Below are positions 34,136-46,656 of a stretch of 64,000 bases of DNA, in pieces. Where the stretch lies: NCBI GenBank assembly GCA_954871525.1, contig OX940865.1:17188606-17252605 (forward strand), written 5' to 3'. The DNA comes from Parietaria judaica (Eukaryota; Streptophyta; Magnoliopsida; Rosales; Urticaceae). Below the pieces are notes generated by a model. The model searched no databases, was not told where the DNA came from, and worked only from the letters and a program-made list of their open reading frames with translations. Positions within the stretch are counted from its first letter, which is position 1; each line of letters begins with the position of its first letter. The position numbers and the translations under genes are program-made.

Positions 34136-34832
34136 CAGTGGCGATTTTACATTGGGCCGAGCAGGATCGGCCGCCCCCACTCAATCCGAGATTTCGAGTC
34201 AATTTTTTAAATATTTATACGATGATAAATATTTAAAAAAAAATACTCATTACATTGTCAATCTTACATTGTGGCGTAGTTGAAAAAGGAGTATAACATA
34301 ATTTTACTTTTTTATAAGAGGTCCAAGATTCAATTCTCACCATAGACATAAATATGCATTCTTTTCCTTCTTCGTTATTTTTTATTTTCAATGACAAATC
34401 TATATAAATTACTAAAAAGTTAAAAAAAAAATTATCCGTCACAACTAATACATATATATATTTAGTAAATCACGCACATTTTATTTAAGTCTATTATTAA
34501 AAATTATTTTAACACATACATCATTAAACTATCCCATATATTCATTTTTTTAAATATTAATTTATCATACAATGACTGAATATTTGACAATCTGTTTTGA
34601 AATTATCTTTCATAAAAAAAATAAGAATTAAATATAAGAATCCAAGAAAATATATTTTATTGTATCGATAAAAAGATTATAATAAATTATTTTAGTTGAT
34701 AAAAAATTAGAAATGACAATTGTAATGCAATATGCGTTAATATATTATGCATTTTAATATTCTATTTTATTTTAAAAATTACGTTATGTTATTTTTCGCC
34801 CCCACTCATGAAGTTTTCTGACATCGCCCCGG
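34136..34832. mobile_element. 0.7-kb hAT-type element
   Basis: Flanked by the exact 8-bp repeat CTTAGACG (34128-34135 and 34833-34840). Ends CAGTGGCGAT and (inverted) CCGGGGCGAT. The interior includes GCCGCCCCCACTC near the left and CGCCCCCACTC near the right end. ~34270-34345 looks tRNA-like (GTGGCGTAGTTG, then AGATTCAATTCTC). No transposase. Confidence 0.75.
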
Positions 34833-35109
34833 CTTAGACGACTCCACACTTTTCTTTCTTTCATATTTTCCTTTTATTTTGATTTGCAAATAGATATTCC
34901 CTTCACACACACATATATATATATATAACGTGAGATACTAAATATATGCATGAGTTATGATGTACTTTTTTTTTCTTTCATAGTGTCATTGTGATTTAAT
35001 TATTATTTTAAAATGCAGAATATAAATCTGCTCACAATGTTAACATATGTTGTGATGAAGAAATTTTGAAATATATATTTCTATTATCACATGTAATGAA
35101 CTCGAAATG

Positions 35110-35190
35110 GAAGTTGTCTAGTGGTGTGCTTAGTCATAGATTCTATCTTAGAGACCCAAGTTCGAGTCCGCCACTATACAAAGAAAATTT
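35110..35190 (+). mobile_element. tRNA-like SINE head
   Basis: A-box-like TTGTCTAGTGGTGTGC and B-box AAGTTCGAGTCC about 40 bases later. The ends do not form an acceptor stem, so a SINE is more likely than a tRNA gene. The tail was not found. Confidence 0.4.
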
Positions 35191-35259
35191 TAAAAGTCGA
35201 TCGAACAGACTGTATTTGTTGACCAAATACTTGATTATGTCATCATAATCTCGATGGGC

Positions 35260-37540
35260 TTTTCCGGGCGAGGGCCTAACTTCGAAGTCTCTTTGACCTT
35301 AAAACCTGTCATAACAGAAACGCCAAGGCAAAAAAATTAATGTAAAAGGAATGAGCAAGTATGTTAATGACCTTCTTGCCCTTCTGAATATGATGTACTG
35401 TCAATTAACTTTGGTGAAAACAAAAAACATCAGTAAACATAAAACTACCGGAAAGTTCTAGAGCGTATTGATCCGCCGGAATCTCATCCTTCGAGACAAA
35501 AGATGCCGAGTAGCTGCCATCATAATTAATATACATATATATAACTTCTATAAATTAATATGGGAGGCTATTATTTTATCAAAATTCCACTGTATATATA
35601 TAAAATACAATCTATAATTGTCATATTTTATAGAATATTGGATATATGACATGTTTATACTTATACACATGTTAAATGCATTCTCAGAGTAACTAAGTAG
35701 ATACAAAAAAAAAAAAAAAAACCGATGTAGAAAACCATATTCTTAGAAGAACCCATTTGGTGGTAATATTAGATGTCCAGTCTTATTTTTAATTTGATTA
35801 TAAATTCATGTAGCCTAATTTCAGAATATATAGAAGTCACAGCTGAGAAAATCATATTTTAAACGACATAAATTCAGTGAAACGACAAAGTACGTTAAAC
35901 GACATGTACATATTAATGTATTAGAGTTGATTGCATAATTGACCCCTCCTTAATAAGCGATGTATGGATTTGAGTATTTGACCCTTGATTTCCAAAATAT
36001 CATAATTGGACCCTCTTTTATAATTTTGGTGTGGACTGCGTCTTTTCGTATCAGAAATACCGCAAATGATCTCTCCATTGCGGTTTAGTATGAATTCCAG
36101 AGTCCAAGCTTCAAGTCCAAGAAAAGTCAACAAGCGGCATTAGGCCCAGACCAAAATCAATACTTGGGCCGCTTTAACGTTGATCCACTTTTCGGCATTA
36201 GGCCCAGACCAAAATCAATACTTGGGCCGCTTTAACGTTGATCCACTTTTCGGCATTAACATATAATATTGCATTTACATTATTAATACTAAATGAGTTT
36301 TTTATTGGAATATATACTAGATATCAGTATTCACTTTAATAATATATAATATTAAATCATTTGATTGATTTAGCAGTAATTTAAGACTACATTAATATGA
36401 TAGTGTCATTGATCATTATTTTTAATTATTTTTTTTGGTGTTATTGATTTTTTTTATTATCATTAAAAATCGTCACGATTCTATAAAATTGTGAAGGATT
36501 TATGATTTTTATATTAGTAACCCTTGGCATTTCATTTTATTATCAGTTTCACTAAATCAACAATAACTCATAAAATCATAGCAATTGTTTTTGGATTTTT
36601 TTACCGGGGACCACCGATAAGCAGTCAACCAACTGTTAAATTGCCAAAAATCTACGGTTTTTCAAATTGTGCACGACAATTGGAATTAAAAAATGGTAAT
36701 GATTCCGGAAGAGGATCGAGAAATTGATTGGTAAATACTAGATAGTGAAATTGAATATTGACTCTACGGCTTAAAATTCGTGTCTCAAGTCGTTTTCGTT
36801 TGGCATTATGAATTGAGTTAACCCATTGGTCATTTAAAAATTGTGTTTGAAGAACAGACTCAACCCGCGTTTATAATCGCGATATTCGTGCTTGTCATGG
36901 CATAGCTCAGTAGCTGAGCGTGTAAATTTGTATCACTGAACTCCAATTTTAAGCCTCGTGATACTTAAAAATAATCAAGATATTCGTTGACTAGTTTATT
37001 TTATTTAAACGGTACTAGTATTGTTTAATGACAACCTTATAATTAAATACCCTTATATATCCACACGTGTGAAATTAAGAGCTCAGGTGGTCGGTAAAAT
37101 CGTTATAATTTTTCTATATATTGCCTTATTTTACAAGCGACAAACACAATCATTCATAACCAGGGCCGGCCCAACCCTTTTCGGGGCCTTGGGCGAATCA
37201 TTAATATTAGACTTTTTTTGAGAGCCTGCATTACAATATTGCAGGAGCTATTGGATTACAGTATTGCGGGAGCTATACGATATAACAAAACTTATACAAC
37301 ATATTAATAGACTACTCTTTGCATTTCATATACTTTTTTCTTTGCTTATCTCGACTATTTTCTTTACCTCTCACACACTCTCTCTCTCGCCGAACTTCGA
37401 TCGACGATGTACGTTGAGGTTAACTGAAAAAAAAATCTCAGATCATCAGTTCAAGACGCACACTTGAATCTCCACCGGCGGAGGTACGTAGGTCTCTGTT
37501 TCTCAATCCATTTGTTGATCTTATCCTTAAAGCTTTCAAG
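35260..37540. other. Intergenic, no supported gene
   Basis: AT-rich with scattered short open frames. Contains the 58-bp tandem repeat at 36135-36258 and a tRNA-like stretch near 36898-36960 (GGCATAGCTCAGTAGCTGAG) whose second half does not fit a tRNA. Confidence 0.45.
36135..36258. repeat. 58-bp direct tandem repeat, 2.1 copies
   Basis: CGGCATTAGGCCCAGACC... begins at 36135 and again at 36193 with no visible difference. A third partial start, CGGCATTA, is at 36251. Confidence 0.95.
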
Positions 37541-37549
37541 CTTTCAAGC

Positions 37550-38411
37550 GTGGTTCTGAAAACTCCCAGAACCACGAAGATCGTCACTGCCATGGAGACA
37601 GCGCAAGCAACTCAAGAACAAGTAATAATGGTACGTTTCTTAATAACCATTCAGAAAATCACACATCAAGATTTCGGAAACCTTTTTCAAGAAAATAACC
37701 GATATCCGGTACTCTTCAGTTCGATGTCGGCGAATCAGCGACGGCTTTACCTGAGGCGGGAACAGTGTCGAGTATTCCGGCGAACCCATATGCCATGATG
37801 ACAGCGCAAGCAACTGAAGAACAAGGAATAATGGTACGTTTCTTAACCATTCAAAAAATCACACATCAAGAATTCGGAAACCTTTTTCAAGAAAATAAAC
37901 GATGTACCGTACTCTTCAGTTCAATGTCGGCGAATCAGCGACGGCTTTACATGAGATGGGAACCGTGTCGAGTATTCCGGCGACTGCTCCCTCCCGTTCT
38001 CTTGTACTCCCGGGTATTCTCGCAGGGTCGGAACACTTTGGCGCTTTTTCAGAAGTCCATGGATATGGAACTGAGCAATAGGTTCGTAGTTGTCAATCTC
38101 AAAATCTTTTCAACTATTCTTCTTTAATGGGTTATAAGATTTTTTGTTTCTTACCGTATTTTCAGGGCAATATTACTCCCGTCGATATGCAGAATGCCGG
38201 ACCGCAGTCGCTCCTTCAGTGGGATATGTTGTTGCCGGAGTCCGAGGCCCAATATAACAATGTAGCAGTCCCGGGGTTACCATCGGCCTCGGTGGCCACA
38301 AATTGGGTTAATTTTGCTCCCATGCCGTCGGAAACAGTCCTCGATGGAAACAATCACGGGTTCATTGACGTCCCGACTCTGCTAGAAGCGCAGGAAAACG
38401 CAACACTTCAG
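37550..38411 (+). pseudogene. Gene fragment with internal 203-bp duplication
   Basis: Two copies of a ~200-bp unit start at 37598 and 37801 (both ACAGCGCAAGCAACT); each encodes GESATAL and GTVSSIPA in one frame. An intron-like gap leads to a clean exon at 38166-38411 (open for 82 codons, containing VDMQNAGPQSLLQWDMLLPE, with AG before and GT after). The upstream frame meets a stop (GAG CAA TAG) at the donor and the other frame does not join, so the piece looks broken. Composition is coding-like. Family not recognised. Confidence 0.45.
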
Positions 38412-38519
38412 GTCACTTTCTTTTATCAGTTTATGCATGGTGCAACTAATGGTTTTATATGCTAGATAATCAGTTAAAAAAGCTTAGTCAATTTAATCAG
38501 GGTACATGTTAATGGAAAT

Positions 38520-39180
38520 TAGGTTTCTTAGCGTCCGGTCACTCTTTGAAGTCGGGATCCGGAACCGGATTTGGCCTTTTTTGGCCACGTTCCATAAACA
38601 CCGCGCATGCTGAAACCGGGCCTGGTCCTAATCCCGATTTTGAAAAAGTTGAAAAAGACCATTTTATTAAGCTAGGCAATAATTTGGGCCGGCTTAGTTT
38701 TTGAAAATATCTAAACTTATATTAATTTAAGAAATTAAAAAATATATGCGAAAACCATTGCAACCCGGATTCTAAAAGTGTCTGGTCGTTTTTTTTTATT
38801 TATTATTATTTTTAAAAAAGCTTGGTTTGGACTGTAAGCTTGGTTTAAAAAAGCTTGTTTTAGGATATTTTTTCCTCAAATTAATGTCGTATTTATGTGT
38901 AATCTAAAACCAACTCAGTATATTGTATTATTCCTCATGAAAAAAAAAAAAAATCTTTTCAACCATTCTTCTTTAATGGGTTGTAATCTACAATATGTTG
39001 TATGATCTCGTCGTTTATAAGCCTTTGCATGTGTTCTCTTTGGTTGTGGACTTTCGTATAAGAATTATTTACCTGCACAAAAAATTCTTGATTATTGTGA
39101 AACAAAATTAATATGATTTTGCATTTGACCCACTTTCAAATTCCTAACTTATGACCCACTATTTTCCATACATATATCAC
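38520..39180. repeat. Repeat-rich DNA, CCGG-type remnant
   Basis: 38540-38660 has GGGATCCGGAACCGG and AAACCGGGCCTGGTCC words of the hAT-type family. The rest has no gene. Confidence 0.35.
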
Positions 39181-39208
39181 TAGTCACTACTATTACGCTT
39201 GTGGCTGT

Positions 39209-39712
39209 TTGATGGAAAGAGTGGCCGGGAGAATGGCCGGTCTCATAACCAATGGCCAAAGGGGTCACGATTTGGTCCGAAACTTGATGTGCCCCTACGA
39301 TGCCGAAGCGATCGTGAGAATCCCGTCGGGGCGTGATATTTCTTCGGATCGACTTGTGTGGCATTTTGAGGAGAATGAGAATTATACGGTGCGGTCGGGC
39401 TACCGGCTAGCCAGATCGGCATTACGAGATGGACCCTCGAGTTCGGGCTCTCAAGAACCTCGGTGGTGGAAGATTATGTGGGGATTACGAATTCCACCAA
39501 AGGTAAAGCACTTAGTGTGGTGGGTGTGGTTCGACATTCTACTAACGTTTGGCGCGCTCCGTGGTAGAGGGGTCGATTGCTTACCTTTTTGTAAGTTTTG
39601 CGGGGCGCTCCCGGAAGATAGCCTAACGCGATTTGGGGGTGTGAAAGAGCTCAAGCAATTTGGAGAAGCTCGATGCTTCCACTATTATTCTGTACACCTT
39701 CTAAATAGGTGA
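39209..39712 (+). mobile_element. LINE reverse-transcriptase C-terminal fragment (zf-RVT region)
   Basis: An open frame of 167 codons with RLVWHFEENENYTVRSGYRL, WWKIMWGLRIPPKVKHLVWW and a CKFCG finger. This is the zinc-finger region that follows the reverse transcriptase in plant non-LTR retrotransposons. The reverse transcriptase itself and most of the 3' part are absent. Not a functional gene. Confidence 0.75.
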
Positions 39713-39719
39713 TTTAATA

Positions 39720-40666
39720 GCTCAGGTTAGGTTACCTATAGAACTAGTAAAGATTAGAAAAATTAAAAACTTGAAGAAAAATTTGAAGCATTTTTCAGAA
39801 TTTGGGGGTCTACCCGTGTGCTCATAACCCATAAGGCATGAGCTATGTTGCTATTTATATTTATGCATTCTTGTACGTAAACATAAGTTGTATACTATTA
39901 AAAGAATAATTACTCAATATAAATTAATTAAAACACGTTGCATATATAAACATGTTGAGGCGAAACCATATCTTCAAATGCCTATATGTTACTCTCATTC
40001 TGTTTGTTATTCCAAAGTATAGCCGGAGAACACTCACATAGTGTGTCCGTCTCGATTTTATTAATAGTAGAAAACCGTGGTTACATCATCATATTCATTC
40101 CTAGAATATGAATGCATGAACATGATTTTATATTCTGTACTTGATCTAATGGTATTCTTCTAGGTTTGATTCTAATAAAATCTGTTGAAAATTAAGTCTC
40201 CGCCAAATAAACACTCAAAATCTCTAACCTTTGGGAAAGCCAAGGCCCCCTCGTCGCTGGCGTGGAGAAACAACGGAGAAGGCAAGTCGTTAGGCACTGG
40301 TCTGCGCTGATCGATCGGCATCGAATTTGCCTTTGAATATTTCATAAGAAAATCGTGAGTTGCACTCAATATTCGTAATTCCTTTAATCTGTTTTATAGT
40401 TTTTCTTTTATATTTTTTTTTCCCTAAAATAGCCTTTCTCTTTCTCTCTTCACGCTCTCATTTTTTTTCTAACCTTACCTAACTATAGAGAAATACCCAA
40501 ATTGAAATTTTACACTTGTGACAATACTCTTAATTATTAACTATTTTGCGGTTAATAAACCTCATTACACGCATTAACCGAAATATTTGTTAATTAAATA
40601 TAAAAATAATAGTACTATAAATTAGGTAACAATAAATATACTACTATCAATTAATAGTGATATAAA
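39720..40666. other. Intergenic left of the Helitron pair
   Basis: No gene. A minus-strand frame at 40172-40369 has no family. A pyrimidine-rich stretch lies at ~40390-40470. Confidence 0.4.
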
Positions 40667-41523
40667 TCTATATATATATATAAAAGAAAAATCCCACGTT
40701 GATGAGATGGCACAATGAGAGCAAAGGATTCTCTATTTCCTATTTTTCAGAGTTACTATGTTTTCAATGGTGTGTTAATTTATTAACTATATATTCACCC
40801 TTAATCTGTCATATTACGATCACTAGTGGACGGCACCGCGCTTCGCGCGATGGCGATAAAATACGTAGGTAAGTGGTAAAATAATTATTTTGTTTAAAAT
40901 ATTTTTTCTTATTTGATTTAGCTTTTTATCACGCAAATATATGATATCTATTAAAATGACATTATGTTTTTTTCCCATATCTTTAAAATCTCTTGCATGA
41001 AAATATATTGCAACTGAAATAATAATTTTGTCTAATATTTTTCATTGACCTCACTTCCTTTGTCACATAACCTTAGTGGAATATTCTTAGCACAACGAAA
41101 TAATTATATCCAAAGCATCAACTGCTTAATGTCTTTAAGACATTGATATTTATCTTTTTTTTATTATTATTTTTGTGCGATAGAGCGGTAAAGAAATAGA
41201 CCACAATCACCTATGTGGACTCTTTGTAAGTAAGAAAACGTTTACAACTGTTATGCAATGGTATATTGTCTATAATTAAAACAAAACGTTTATTGTAAAT
41301 GTCATATTTCGTTCTTGCACTTCATGAAGTGTTTAGGTGTAATGGAAAAAGTGCATTAACAAATTTCTAAAAAATTTAGAATTTGAAGATTCTCAAATCC
41401 TATGTATCAATGCTAGCTTCACCAGTACTTATAATATATATATATATATATATAATTTATTAAATATAAATGTGTATATATGTCAAAAAGTTTAAAATAC
41501 ATTGATCACAAAAATTCCTCAAG

Positions 41524-42093
41524 CTATTTAGATACGAAGGTCTTGTGGTAAAGACCTTGAATACATTCTCCCTCAATGAGCTTGCCCTTGAATACACTCT
41601 CCCTCAAATGGTACGCCATCGAATTGTATGTCAAGCTCAGTAGAAGCATCCCCAAGTCCGGGCTCCGAAAAGCTACCTCCAACCGCAGAATCTCAACCGC
41701 GATCATCCTGAACAACTTCGCTTCAAATTTCTGGTCCGCTTTGACCCTCTTCTCCTTTCTCACCGTCCGGTCAAAGATCTCCGCGATGCCCGTGAAGCAC
41801 AAGGTTATCACCGAACCGTCCTCGATGCCCAAGCACTCGATCACGGCCTCGATGTCTTCAAGCCGCTCACCCGAGACCATCCACAAATACTCCATTAAAA
41901 ACCCCGAGATCTCAACCCCAAGATCGACCAAAACTGTCTTCAGCTCTCCCACAGCAACCCTCCGTTCCCCATCCCCAAACCGGTCAATCTCGTCCATCCA
42001 CTCCAGCAAGCACTTGTACTCCTTCCGCCACGAATTCTCGGCCATTTCTCTCCAGACTGGCTTCATGAACGCCTGGACCCAAGGGTAATATTC
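41524..42093 (-). pseudogene. Captured exon in the inner Helitron, unknown helical protein
   Basis: After an acceptor (GCTTAG) the frame is open from 42093 to a stop at 41524, 189 residues. It starts EYYPWVQAFMKPVWREMAEN, continues with CLLEWMDEIDRFGDGERR and GFLMEYLWMVSGERLEDIEA, and has RLEVAFRSPDLGMLLLSLTY near the end. The composition and the lack of stops argue for a real exon. The last ~20 codons include a small tandem duplication (GAATACAYTCTCCCTCAA twice at ~41558-41607), which suggests local damage. I do not recognise the family. An intact source gene probably exists elsewhere. Confidence 0.5.
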
Positions 42094-43171
42094 CTAAGCT
42101 TCAGCCTCAGCTTTGATAGCCCAAAATTAAGAAGAAAGAGTTATTCATTTGGTGAAAGCATACTTAACAAAATAGATAAGAGTGCTGAAACATCTAATGA
42201 TAAAAAAAATTAAATACTTGTCTCAATACAAATGGAAATGAATGCAAGAATGCTTAGTTGAAAAAATGAGCGGCAATGAGTAAGCAAAATAAATTAAATG
42301 AATTCAATTTGCTGCGAGAGAGAATTAGGAAGCCACCAAAAAACGTGAAAGAAAGACGAAGACAACTTGAAATGAAACAGAGTTTAAAAGGGGAGAAATT
42401 AAAGGGCTGGTTTTAATCGAGAAAAACGTATTGTTTTGAGGAGCTGTTTAAATGAAGAAAACCTATTGACATGAAATTAAGAACGAATACTAATTCCAGT
42501 GAAAACAATAATGTATAATTTTATATCTTCCTAGAATATTTACGTAAATTGAAACCAAAATCTAGTGAAGAAGAGTCTCACCGTAGGAATGACGAAGGAC
42601 TAAAAATTCCCGGAACTCCCTGAAAAATCAATAAAATGCATAAACAGTATCGAATCTTTAACAATTTTTATCGTAAAGTGAAGTCAACATCCTCGGCAAA
42701 AGAATCTCATCGAAGAAGCAATGAAAGGCTAAAAAATCCCACAAAGCTTTGAAAACAATAAAAGAAAAAACAATACCCTAAACTCACCTCTTTAAATAAT
42801 TCGAACCATAATAATAGAAGAACATGTATGTAATAAAATTAAAAATTAAAAAAAAAATATCACCATTCATAATGAACTATGAAGAACCTAAATCAAATAT
42901 AAAAAATAAAAATAAAAAAACATATTCGTCATACCTTAACTCATAGTTTTAACTGTTTCCAACCTCAAATTCAGTAAACTTTATTGAATAAAGAAGCATT
43001 TTTTAACATCATTGATGATGAATTTCAACATTGCATACCTTTTATTATCATAAATTATAAATCGTACGACTTCCTGCGGAAAAGAAACAGAAATATATGT
43101 GTCAAAGCTATGCTCGAACAAAACTGGATGCAGAGAAGAAACAACCAACCTTACCTACCACTGAGTATTGA

Positions 43172-43411
43172 TCAGAGTCGAGGCAGAGCTGCAGAAGCTT
43201 CATCAAGAACTGAACCAACATGTCTCAGAGTGGAGGCACCTTTCGCCGCGAGAGGGTGAGTATTAGCGACTCCAATTGGAGTCGAAGAAGGCGTGTGCAT
43301 GCGGGAAAAGTTGCCGTCTCCAAATCCGAAGAGAGTCATCGGTGTTGTGGTTTTGGAGGTTGAGAGAGGAAAAATTGGAGGGATGAGAGTTTTATAATGG
43401 TCTGGGAACAT
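43172..43411 (-). pseudogene. Coding-like piece near the inner Helitron 5' end
   Basis: 79 codons including FGFGDGNFSRMHTPSSTPIG, HPLAAKGASTLRHVGSVLDE and ASAAL, then a stop. It could be the first exon of the captured gene, upstream of 42093. No matching donor in frame was established. Confidence 0.35.
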
Positions 43412-43802
43412 ATCGTTTCACTTTCACATCCCAAAACACTTGTTTATAAAGATTGCATTTAAACAAACGAAATAGAATGCGAGAGCAACACCTTTTGGAA
43501 TTTTTTCGAAAAAATGACTCAAATAACTCTACATACGTTATATATATGGATTGGCCATAAAGTGAATTGAAATCTATCTTATTTATTTATGATATCAACT
43601 TTGAATTAAATGAGCTAATGGCAGAGAAATATTTACTAAGTAAGTAATTGCTTCTTCGTATGCAATGGAATTTAAGTCAATGGAATTGATATTACATATA
43701 ACAAATGAAGAGTGTTAGAAAAATGAGGATTCTAAAATTCTAGCTTCTCTATTTGCCACATCATGCTTCAAAAACTGTCCTTTTATATATATATAGATTT
43801 TA

Positions 43803-43892
43803 TTGGATTTTTATTATTTGGTCATGTTAATACATATGGTCTGATATTGAATTTTTATTATTTGGTCATGTTAATACATATGGTCTGATATG
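43803..43892. repeat. 44-bp tandem duplication
   Basis: TTGRATTTTTATTATTTGGT begins at 43803 and 43847, and the rest of the unit (CATGTTAATACATATGGTCT) is the same in both. It lies just outside the inner Helitron, within the outer one. Confidence 0.9.
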
Positions 43893-44451
43893 GATATCAA
43901 GAGTCCCATGTGGCAATAAATAGTATATTGAAACGCTGAGGCTCTGAGCTTTCAACATTCCAATAACTACATTCGCATCAATACGTTTTTCTTTATTATT
44001 GCATTAAATCTAATGATATTAAACTATTAAATGTGGGTTTATGGATTGCAACTGGTGCATTTAATCAAAGATCAAAAGCCAAAAGTTCCAATACATTATC
44101 TATCCCTTAATCCAAAGCTATGCCATTTGTGTATCTCCATAGAATCATCAATCAGTCGCACAAACATGACTCTCTACTTGCTGTGCGCATTTCTTTTCAC
44201 ACCGACGTTACGAAAACTCTCTCCCGGTCATCACAGAAAAAGGCTCAAGTACTAGACGGTCGGAGGAAGCATTTGTCACATTATTCGCCAACAGTATCTC
44301 TATATCGTCTCCTTCACAAAACTTTGCAAGCCAACTCATTTGAGAGTTTGGCTATTTTTATGTTTATGTAATTTATTTGGATTTTTTTGATACAGTCTTC
44401 TTCGATGCATGCTCAAATAAGATTAATTAGTTCTCTATTTTTGCATTTCAG

Positions 44452-44521
44452 GACGATTTCGGGATTCTTCGACAAGGAGGTACTTGACATCCTCGATTCG
44501 AACACCCTGAAAATTCTAACG
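44452..44521 (+). pseudogene. Exon-like piece in the outer Helitron
   Basis: 70 bases between TTTCAG and GTGAGA. One frame is open and encodes TISGFFDKEVLDILDSNTLK and a few more residues. It looks like a single captured internal exon. Family not recognised. Confidence 0.4.
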
Positions 44522-45751
44522 GTGAGATTTGTCATATTTATTTTTTTATTTCTCTAATGAAGTGTAGGATTTGGTTTGTTTTTCCATCAATGTCTTATCT
44601 TTTTTATTTTCATGAATGAATTGTAATATTTTTCATCACCGCGCTTTTAAATTTCAAGCATGTGACATGAGCTTATTTTAAAGTATTATGGACGTTCAGA
44701 GCTCATTTAATAGATGCAGATCATTGCTAATGACCTATTTGGTAGTGGTATGGATTTTGTTGCTAAGTATATCAAATAATTTGTTACTTGAAAAATGTAT
44801 TTTAAAATGATTTTGTGGCATTTAAATTAGATTTTTTGAGCCCCGACCCCTATAAATTTGAGATGTTTTTACTATAGGTGCGTGTCTACTTCGCTTCCCT
44901 TTAGGCACGGCCAATCTAACATGAAATCTTAATGCCCTTTGAACTCTCATATTAATTGTGAAGAAAGAAGTTATCAATATGTCATAAAATGTTGTTATGT
45001 TTTATTGTTAATACTAGATTATTCGGGGCAACGTTTTTTCTTCTTTAAATAGGTAAGGTACCAGAGAATATAGCAAGGAGCTTTAAGACTAATTTATGTC
45101 ATCCATATAGGGTATATGTGGATATATAACATATTTTTACATATGGAAAGAAAATGCCATGAGAAACAAAGAATAGCGTTCATGACTGCTATGTGAAGTT
45201 TGGTGTTGGAAAAGGGTCGACTATGATGCTTTTATTTATTTAGTCAGATTGCTTAAATCATTTTGATTAAGTCACTTAACAGTTTCAACTAGCTTATTTT
45301 TGTTATTTAATTTGACGAATAATGATATATAATATCATTTTTGTTATTTAAATAATTTTGTATCAGTTTCTTTCTTATATTCCTCTGGATATTTTTGGAG
45401 GGCTTGACGTTGTTAAAAATATTGCTCTAATATGGATAGTTATTTCATGAATCTTCCTTTGCCAATCAATGCAAGGACTCACATATCTTGGTGTATTTTC
45501 ATCAATGTTATCATGTAATATTTTTAGGTGCTCTGCCAATAGTAATTGTTAAGAGGCAAATTACAATCTTCCATTGCAGTAACATCAAGGCCGTGGTAGG
45601 GCGAAGATATAGAAAAAGATTGTTGTTATTATTAATTTGTCTTACCTGTTTAATCATTAGTCCTTACATTGCCAAAAAAAATCTATGGACAATGATTCTA
45701 TTACTTATGTTTTTTGACTTATTTAATATATAGTTTTCCATATTTTTTATG

Positions 45752-46620
45752 AGGGATACTATCGGCTAAAGTAGCCAAACTTTCATGATTTGTGTCGATA
45801 AAGGTCCAAATTGGATTTATAGCGGCTAAAGTAGCCAAACTCAGTCAATATGTGGCAAGCACTTATTCCGTCCAGTCAAACTTAACATCAGTTAGTCTAT
45901 CGTCACGTCACTTACACGTGGCAAACTTTGGGTATTTATGCCGTGATTAAACCAAAGTTTGGGTATTTATGCCGCGATAAACTTTTTTAAAAAAATTGGC
46001 TGCTGACATCATCTAAATAAAGGTTAAAATATTATGGCTTTGGTAGGACTCGAACTCATCTCTTCCCTCATATATAAGAGCAGCATAACCACTAAACACA
46101 TTCACTTCACGTTATATCTTGACAAAAATAAGAATATAAATAGAAACTTATTAATAAGTGGCATAGTAATAGAAACATATGTTTTTTCGCACCGGTTTCG
46201 GATTGACTTATTAGGAAAGGGGTTGGGTTGACTTTTTCGGACAAGGATTGAGTTGACTTTTTTGGAACGGGGCCAGGTTGACTTTTTCAGACCCATGGGT
46301 TGACTTTTACAGAATTTGGTCGGGTTGAATATTTTGTACCGGATTCAGGTTGAAAAAGTTAACCCGACCCTGTTTCAAAAAGTTAACACGACCCCGTTCT
46401 GAAAAAGGCAACCTTAACTCGTACCGACAAAGTCAACATAAATCCGGTACAAAAAATTCAACTTGACCACTGTCCAAAAAATTCAACTCAATCCCCGTTC
46501 TAAAAAAGTCAACTCGACCCCGGTCGGAAAAATTCAACTCACCGCGTTCCAAATTAGTCAACCCGAACTCGGTGCGAAAAATACACATGTTTCTATTACT
46601 ATGATCACTTATCAATAAGT

Positions 46621-46656
<36 letters not shown>

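Larger units (their letters stand above)
40823..43797 (-). mobile_element. Inner Helitron, 3.0 kb, with captured gene pieces
   Basis: Read on the minus strand: 5' TCTATATATATATAAAAGGA at 43797 and 3' hairpin CATCGCGCGAAGCGCGGTG, then CCGTC and CACTAG ending at 40823. The flanks are A and T as required. The ends closely resemble those of the outer Helitron, so both belong to one family. No Rep/helicase is present. It carries the 190-codon open frame at 41524-42093 and a coding-like piece at 43172-43411, both in the element's own orientation, as often seen with gene capture. Confidence 0.78.

Noticed and set aside
36898..36965. Possible tRNA gene
   Set aside because: The D-arm side (GGCATAGCTCAGTAGCTGAG) fits, but anticodon arm, B-box and acceptor stem do not.
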